Shown here one piece after another: positions 58,764 to 64,000 of a stretch of DNA of 64,000 bases. Both the position numbers and the translations under genes were made by a program. The DNA lies in the NCBI GenBank assembly GCA_946807835.1, contig OX327701.1, positions 10,131,501 to 10,195,500 of the forward strand, written 5' to 3'. The notes under the pieces were generated by a model that ran no database searches, had not been told where the DNA came from, and was given only the letters and a program-made list of their open reading frames with translations. Numbering within the stretch: position 1 is the stretch's first letter; each line of letters begins with the position of its first letter. Origin of the DNA: Ailanthus altissimus (taxonomy: Eukaryota > Streptophyta > Magnoliopsida > Sapindales > Simaroubaceae).

Positions 58764-58787
58764 TCCTTAACAATAGCGCAAAAAATT
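58764..58787 (-). other. degenerate tRNA-Asp primer-binding site of ATH2
   Basis: The minus strand reads TTGCGCTATTGTTAAGGA directly after the LTR end, against TGGCGCCGTTGCCGGGGA. The T-run lead-in is kept, and the distance to gag is normal. Confidence 0.7.
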
Positions 58788-59187
58788 TGATGCGATATTT
58801 TTATATCTTAAAATTAAGTGCAAGTATATACTATCGTAACAAGTAATAAAGGGACTTATAAAGTCGGATGTCGAACTCACAGGGATAATTTTTATTTTTT
58901 ACCAAATACTAAAATTATATCCTTATTGTAATTATTCAGAAAAATAAAATCTTAATTTTGCAATAAATTTAAGTAAAATAAAAGTGCAGAAAATAAATGA
59001 CAACTCAAATAAAAAAATAGCAATATAGAGAAAGCCTATGATTAATTACTATCCTTCAATATATTTTCTAGATATTAATTCTTTTAATATTTATATGCAT
59101 CAATTCTTATTATTGGTCAAGACACTAATGTTTTCACAAACCTCTCCCAAGGTCATGAAAGTATATCATAATTTACCAAATATCATA
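58788..59187 (-). mobile_element. ATH2 5' LTR, truncated
   Basis: The plus strand starts TGATGCGATATTTTTATATC and follows the 3' LTR until ATAATTTACCAAATA near 59180. It then switches to COP3 sequence. About 900 bases of the LTR are missing. Confidence 0.85.
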
Positions 59188-60312
59188 ATTCTTTTAACCT
59201 TCTTTCTCCTATATGACTAAGTTTGTGATGCTACAAGACTTTTGGATTTGATTCTATTCGAGTTCTCTTATTTGTAATGGCATTGATTGAATCATTTATT
59301 TCCATTAAACTACACTATATAACCACTTTTACATAAGGAATAAAAAGAAATAATGTTCCTTGTTGCTTCTTTAAAGTACAATATTTTATTTAAGTACAAA
59401 ATATATTCTGACGAAAGTCTAATGGAACAGTTTCTAATGGCTGATGCTGCAACTCTTGCTCTATTTGCCATCTTCAAAATGACTTCATCTCTAGCAAGCT
59501 CAGAACTATTCTGTAGGACTTGTACAGTTATACAAATATATGAGGTAGCAGCTGAATCTAATATCCAAGAATGATTATTTGAATAAACACTTAATTTAAA
59601 TTCAATCACACGACATTGGTGTGTACCTTTTCCTTTGGCCTTCTTAAGGCTATCAAGATACTGAGGGAAGTTCCTCTTTCAGTGCCCTTCAACCCCACAA
59701 TGGAAACAGGTTCCTTTACTCTCACTGATTTCACCCTTCATAGCTTTCTCAACTTTAGGCACTAGCTGCTTGAAGGGTTTCTTTTTGGGTCCAACCTTTG
59801 GGCCATTCTTGTGTTGTCTCTGTCTCTTTTTCTTCTTCTTTGTTTAGTAGAAACCATAAAAACATTTTCTTGTGCTTTCTTGGAATTCTGTTTATAGAAA
59901 TCCTAAATCTCGTTCAATAGCTCTAGAAGCTCCCTCTTAATCCTATTGATATGGTAATTGATTATAAATGCTTTATAACTCGGAGGGAGGGATTGGAGAA
60001 TCAAATTCACTTTGATGCAATCTGGAAGGATCACATAATTCACCTGTAAACATCATCTTGATCACATGGTCATCTGGTGGCATTCCCTCCCTTAGCTTCA
60101 TGTTGAAGAGAAAGACACAGTTCACATTCCATTAATCTGGAGTTCTCATAGTATAAATCTTCCAAGGAGATCAGGATGCTGTATAGGTCTGAAACCTTTT
60201 CATAACGTATCTGAAGATCCTAAGACATAGAGCCATCATATAGTTTCTAGCCTTTTTACTGTCTGCTTTCCATTGCTCATAAGTGTGATATCAAATCCCT
60301 ATTAATAGTATA
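59188..60312 (-). pseudogene. COP3 gag C-terminus and protease remnant
   Basis: Reading leftward from 60312: YEQWKADSKKARKLYDGSMS and LQIRYEKVSDLYSIL (gag, near 60180-60280), then a basic stretch KKKKRQR, then a zinc knuckle, CFHCGVEGH, with a stop at the next Trp position and F in place of the last Cys (59670-59720). The open frame 59310-59609 has the protease start SWILDSAATSYIC, where the active-site D-S-G reads D-S-A, then RNIISFYSLCKSGYIV. It is cut at 59187 by ATH2. The plus frame at 59353-59574 is a shadow. Confidence 0.85.
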
Positions 60313-63132
60313 GATGCATAGATTTTGGTTTGTAGCGATAAAGACACCGTAGGGTTACCTAATTTTAATCCTTTTAGAAATAATTTTTTTTATGGTACGC
60401 GTGAGAGGTATTAGACCTAATTTGGTGATTTCACACTCTGTTGGGGCGTTAGACGGTCATGGAATATTTTTGGAATATTTTTCTATTGGCTTGGAAAAAG
60501 AAATTTTAATTTAATACATGAATTTACATATATGTGTTATGCATGGAACAAGCCTTTGTTAAGAAACACAATTCATGTCTTATAAAATGGACCAATTAGA
60601 GATAAGTTCATGAATTATCAAGTTGGAAGTCTACTTAGTTCCTTTGACTATTCTAACCAAATAATTACAAAGGAACTAATTAAATACTTTCTAACCAATG
60701 GCAAATTATAAATTTAGAGTAAGTTGAAGGACAAATTGGACAATTGTGAAAGCACTATATAAAGTAGAAATGTGTAGAAATTTCTTGAAATGAAAAGCAT
60801 AACACCTTAGAGCAAAAAGGAGAGAATTTAGCCATGGTAAGGGAAACACTACTACAGTAAAACCCAAGCTATTTCATGATTTTTCCATGCTTGATCAAGC
60901 TAAAATAAAGCCAAATACAAGTTCTTAAGGTCAATTGAAGTTTCCAATAGTGCGAATTCAAGAAAAAAAAGGTAAGAAAATCATTATTTGATAATGGTGA
61001 AGGATCGATTTTCCATGATGGCTTTAATTAATGCTCTTGTGTGAATTCTTAATTTAGATTGAGTTGAATTCAAGTGTAGAGCTTAAAGGAGTCATCAAAT
61101 TGAAGAAATTAGTAAGGTAAGAATTAGGGTTTTTGGTGACTTTGATGTAGAAACTTCAATTAGATGTAATAAGGGCATTAAAATTAAATTGGCTTGATTT
61201 GGATGCTACTGGAGTAAGAAATTGAGAAAAGAAGTGTGTTTGGTGGAGAAGGTGAATTTGGCCACTTAGGGGATTATAGGGCTTGAGTTGTGTTTTGGTT
61301 GAATTGTTGTGTATAAATGGTGCCTTATGTAAATTGAATGTATATTGTTAATGGAAAATAAAAAATAAAGAAAATGAGACATAATTATCCATTTTGGTAA
61401 GGTGAAGGGAAATTATGTCCAACCAAATTTATAAGGTGTTAAATAGTTTTTATGGCTTCAAATGGTGAATTAAACTAGATTAAAGAAGATTGAATGGCTT
61501 CGTAATGAAAATCGCAAAGCGGAATCATCCGGGCTTTGAAAGCCAATTAGGGTGCTTATTAGTTTAAGTGGAATTTTCGCATTTATAAAGGTTTTAAATG
61601 TAATTTTTGGCATGTAGGTGAAGAAAACCAAGAGCAGTAAAAGCAAAAAACTTTTCGGAGAAAATTCGAGCTCGAACGTTCGGTGAGTAAAAAATTAGTT
61701 TGTGTATCGTTTGCTTAAAATGTTTTAGCATATTTAAATTTTATGTTTTATATGATCTTAAATGTTCAAATATGATTTACAGGTTTTATCTACTGTTATA
61801 ATCATGAATTTTTAAATTTAGTTTGAAAAATAGTTTTAAAGTTATTAAATTAGTTTTCAAAGGCCATTGGTACCCTCAGATTACAGTGGTGAGGATGGTT
61901 TAAGACATGGTCGGTATATTCCGTACGCATGAACAAGTATTGGGGGGAGGGGGTGTCACTAACTCTGGAGAGTCGGGATGTCGAGTCATGTGAGTCGCTT
62001 TATGCGTACGATGTATTGTCTCATTATATGTAGCAATGTAGGATTCTGACCCATAGCTAGTGAGATATCTTTAGATGTCACAGAGGATGTTGCTAGTTGA
62101 GATGTCCGGTGACCTACTCATATCTTCAAATGTCACAGTGGGTATTACTAGTTGAGACACCCTATGACCTACTCACATGTGCGGCATTAGTCGAGTCGCT
62201 ATGTGAGCATTGTTCTTTAGGGTTATCATGTAGAGCAGATTAGAAAGAAAATGATCAAGCAAGAGTTTTAGCAGCTTTTGAGTTCATAGTACATATCATT
62301 GTTTTATATATTATATATGCATGTTAGCTACCATGTTTTACAGATTCTAGCAATTGTTTACAGAAATTATTGATAAAAACCGTTGGGTAGAATTTTATCA
62401 ACATATGATGTTTAAAAGCAATTTTATAATAGCTTGTAAAGTATGTCTCATATAGTTTTTCAATTTACTATTTATGTAGAATTTTATTTTTATTGAAAAT
62501 TTTAAATGCACTCACTAAACTCCTTTAGTTTACTCATTTTGTGTTGTATATTTTCTAAACCCCCTTTCTAGGTGTAGGCCTTGGTATGCAAGTTGCTAAT
62601 TCTCCTATTGTTGATTAGTGGGCTAAATCTGAAGAACATTTTGTAAATGTGCTAAATAACACCTTTTGATTTTCTGCATAATAGATATAAGATCTATAAA
62701 TATTGTAAATATGTTTGAACAACCAAGAAATGGTTTAAGCATTTTGATGACAGTTTTCACATTTTATTAATATGTTAATTTTATGTTATTAGAATGAAAC
62801 TGTTTTGAGTTGAGTTGGTTTGGATTTGAAAACGATTTGAGGTCCTATTTGAAAGTTAAGAAAGCTTTTTGAATTAGAAGTGTAATTTTTCTTGCAGGTT
62901 TTGAATTTGAATTTTCAGAAAAACAGAGGAAACTCTGTCCTTTTTTAAAAAAATTATTGGTAAATTGTTTTTATAAATATTTCAGGATTTTATCAGTAAT
63001 AGTAAGAATTAATTAGGGGTTCGCCTCGCGGAATTTCCTAGCGTTGATAGTTAGACTCTGAGGAACTTCTATTAAGGTGCCCAGCAAGACCGCTAGGATC
63101 TACAGTAGAGGGTCTCGGGACGAGACCTGTCA
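60313..63132 (+). mobile_element. solo LTR-E inserted in COP3 gag
   Basis: A 2.8-kb non-coding block separates two consecutive parts of the COP3 gag. The right end reads CGGGACGAGACCTGTCA at 63132, followed by GTATA (63133-63137). On the left, GTATA is at 60308-60312. The left end then reads GATGCATAG rather than TG, so the boundary may be off by two bases. Terminal words GAGGGTCTCGGGACGAGACC and AAATTCGAGCTCGAACGTTC (near 61665) suggest a long gypsy LTR, perhaps chromoviral. Orientation is inferred only from the end sequence. Confidence 0.6.
62070..62179. repeat. 55-bp tandem pair in LTR-E
   Basis: Units 62070-62124 and 62125-62179 share ATGTCACAG, CTAGTTGAGA and TGACCTACTCA at equal spacing, with about a dozen differences. 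This is an old duplication. Confidence 0.88.
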
Positions 63133-63137
63133 GTATA

Positions 63138-63315
63138 TATCCCTTTTATGCTGTGAAGCATTGGGATCTATGTCGACTGAAAGCGAACCCTCCAAAACAT
63201 ACGAAATGTTTTCAAAGTTTAAAACTAGTTTTAGATTTCTTATCCAATTAGTGTAACTAGGCCTCATAAATGTATGTCTTTCGAGAAGACTTAGGAGAAT
63301 TGCATTGTTTGCCAT
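63138..63315 (-). pseudogene. COP3 gag N-terminal fragment
   Basis: The likely start is the ATG at 63313-63315 (M-A-N-N-A-I-L-L), because it follows the leader and precedes the conserved YTNWIRNLKLVLNFENISYV and then DIDPNASQHKRDIY. These are the copia gag N-terminal motifs. The frame runs into solo LTR-E and resumes at 60312. A longer frame starts at 63330, five codons upstream. Confidence 0.85.
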
Positions 63316-64000
63316 TTGTTCAAATATCACAAGTATATAAATTGCTGGAAAAAAAAATTAATTCGCTTGTTAATGTCGTAATCAATTTAATAAAACTGCT
63401 AAATCTTATTTAGCCCTGACTAATTTATGCAAATCTCGCACTCCTCAAGCTCGATTCGAAAAATTACGTTGGATTAAATTTATTAATGAAATCAAATTCT
63501 TATTAAATTTAATTAATCTCACATAATAGACTCTTAGTCAATTAATTCTAATATGTAGCAAAACTATTTCTTTTCACATCTCATGTGAGCTATGATTCCT
63601 TTATTATGCCCTAGCTTCGGATACCTCACATAATAGACTCTTGGTACCATAGGCTAGTTAAATTCAAGCCAATACACTTTCTTAAAATGACATTCCCACC
63701 AAGTCCTCACATAATAGAATCTTATACAAGATAGAAATTTCCATCCAAGAACAAGATATAATTCTTTCCAGGGCATAAAAATCATATCCCTCACATAATA
63801 GAATCTTGGGATTTAATATTTATGCCAAGGAACTAATTTTACCCTATATTGGGAGACATGGATTTAATAAATTTTTTTCTTTAGGGAGCTTTTAATTTTA
63901 TTACTATTTGAAAATTTAGTCTAATTGTATGCTTTAATATACAAATTATTCATTCATCTCATACATAAAAATATAAAAGCATGTGGGTTGATCAATAGGG
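63316..64000 (-). other. COP3 leader
   Basis: Non-coding and AT-rich, upstream of gag on the minus strand. It carries the iteron set at 63518-63807. No primer site or LTR is reached before the window ends. Confidence 0.7.
63518..63807 (-). repeat. leader iterons of COP3, four copies
   Basis: The plus strand reads CTCACATAATAGAMTCTT at 63518-63535, 63625-63642, 63706-63723 and 63790-63807, with one variable base (A or C). Spacing is 107, 81 and 84 bases. The reverse complement, AAGATTCTATTATGTGAG, resembles the COP2 iteron AAGATCGCTAAAGTGTGAG. Confidence 0.93.

Larger units (their letters stand above)
53924..59187 (-). mobile_element. ATH2, gag-only Athila-type element
   Basis: Minus-strand order: truncated 5' LTR (58788-59187), primer site (58764-58787), gag (58610 to 57260), 3' region, polypurine tract, 3' LTR (53924-55225). 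There is no protease, RT or integrase: only about 3.56 kb separates the LTRs. The left flank is LTR-D and the right flank is COP3, so the right end was lost by a deletion or rearrangement. Confidence 0.85.

Noticed and set aside
63518..63807. Regularly spaced identical 18-mers that could suggest a CRISPR array
   Set aside because: Spacing is irregular (81-107), units are short, the DNA is plant nuclear, and the repeats lie in a retrotransposon leader.

Overview
The window is AT-rich plant nuclear DNA, most likely from a eudicot with a large repeat-rich genome. I found no host gene, no tRNA or rRNA gene and no CRISPR array. Almost every recognisable stretch is a decayed LTR retrotransposon. 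The longest open frames are under 130 codons and are either retrotransposon protein fragments or chance frames inside LTRs. I could not identify the species.

Names used here. ATH1 and ATH2 are Ty3/gypsy elements of Athila type: degenerate tRNA-Asp-like primer sites, gag, aspartic protease, reverse transcriptase, integrase and, in ATH1, an env-position ORF. COP1, COP2 and COP3 are Ty1/copia elements. LTR-A, -B and -C are Athila-type LTR families of 1.3-1.5 kb. LTR-D is a 2.1-2.3 kb copia LTR family, carried by COP1 and COP2, with 13 copies here covering about 24 kb by my boundaries. LTR-E is a 2.8 kb LTR of unknown class.

Layout. 1-5320 holds opposing LTR-A copies, a minus-strand Athila gag/protease remnant and an integrase tail. 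5328-9785 holds LTR-B, then an LTR-D broken by a solo LTR-C. 9786-25005 is ATH1 on the plus strand, in the order LTR end, PBS, gag, protease, RT, integrase, env-like ORF, PPT, 3' LTR. It is interrupted by four solo LTRs, one of them nested inside another. 25006-27545 holds a Tat-like LTR remnant and a truncated LTR-D. 27658-44824 is COP1 on the minus strand, with both LTRs and four more solo LTR-D insertions. 44830-50172 is unassigned sequence with a 24-base G run and one solo LTR-D. 50173-53923 is COP2: LTR, perfect PBS, leader, gag. 53924-59187 is ATH2, minus strand and gag-only. 59188-64000 is COP3, minus strand, broken by solo LTR-E.

The boundaries support each other. Six solo LTRs have exact 5-bp target-site duplications, and joining the flanks restores reading frames at several of them (RT, env-like ORF, integrase). 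This gives a relative order of insertion. The less expected signals are repeated motifs in copia leaders, GC-rich blocks of similar character in unrelated element families, a perfect 27-bp-stem hairpin in LTR-C, and short palindromes plus an antisense frame kept across many LTR-D copies.
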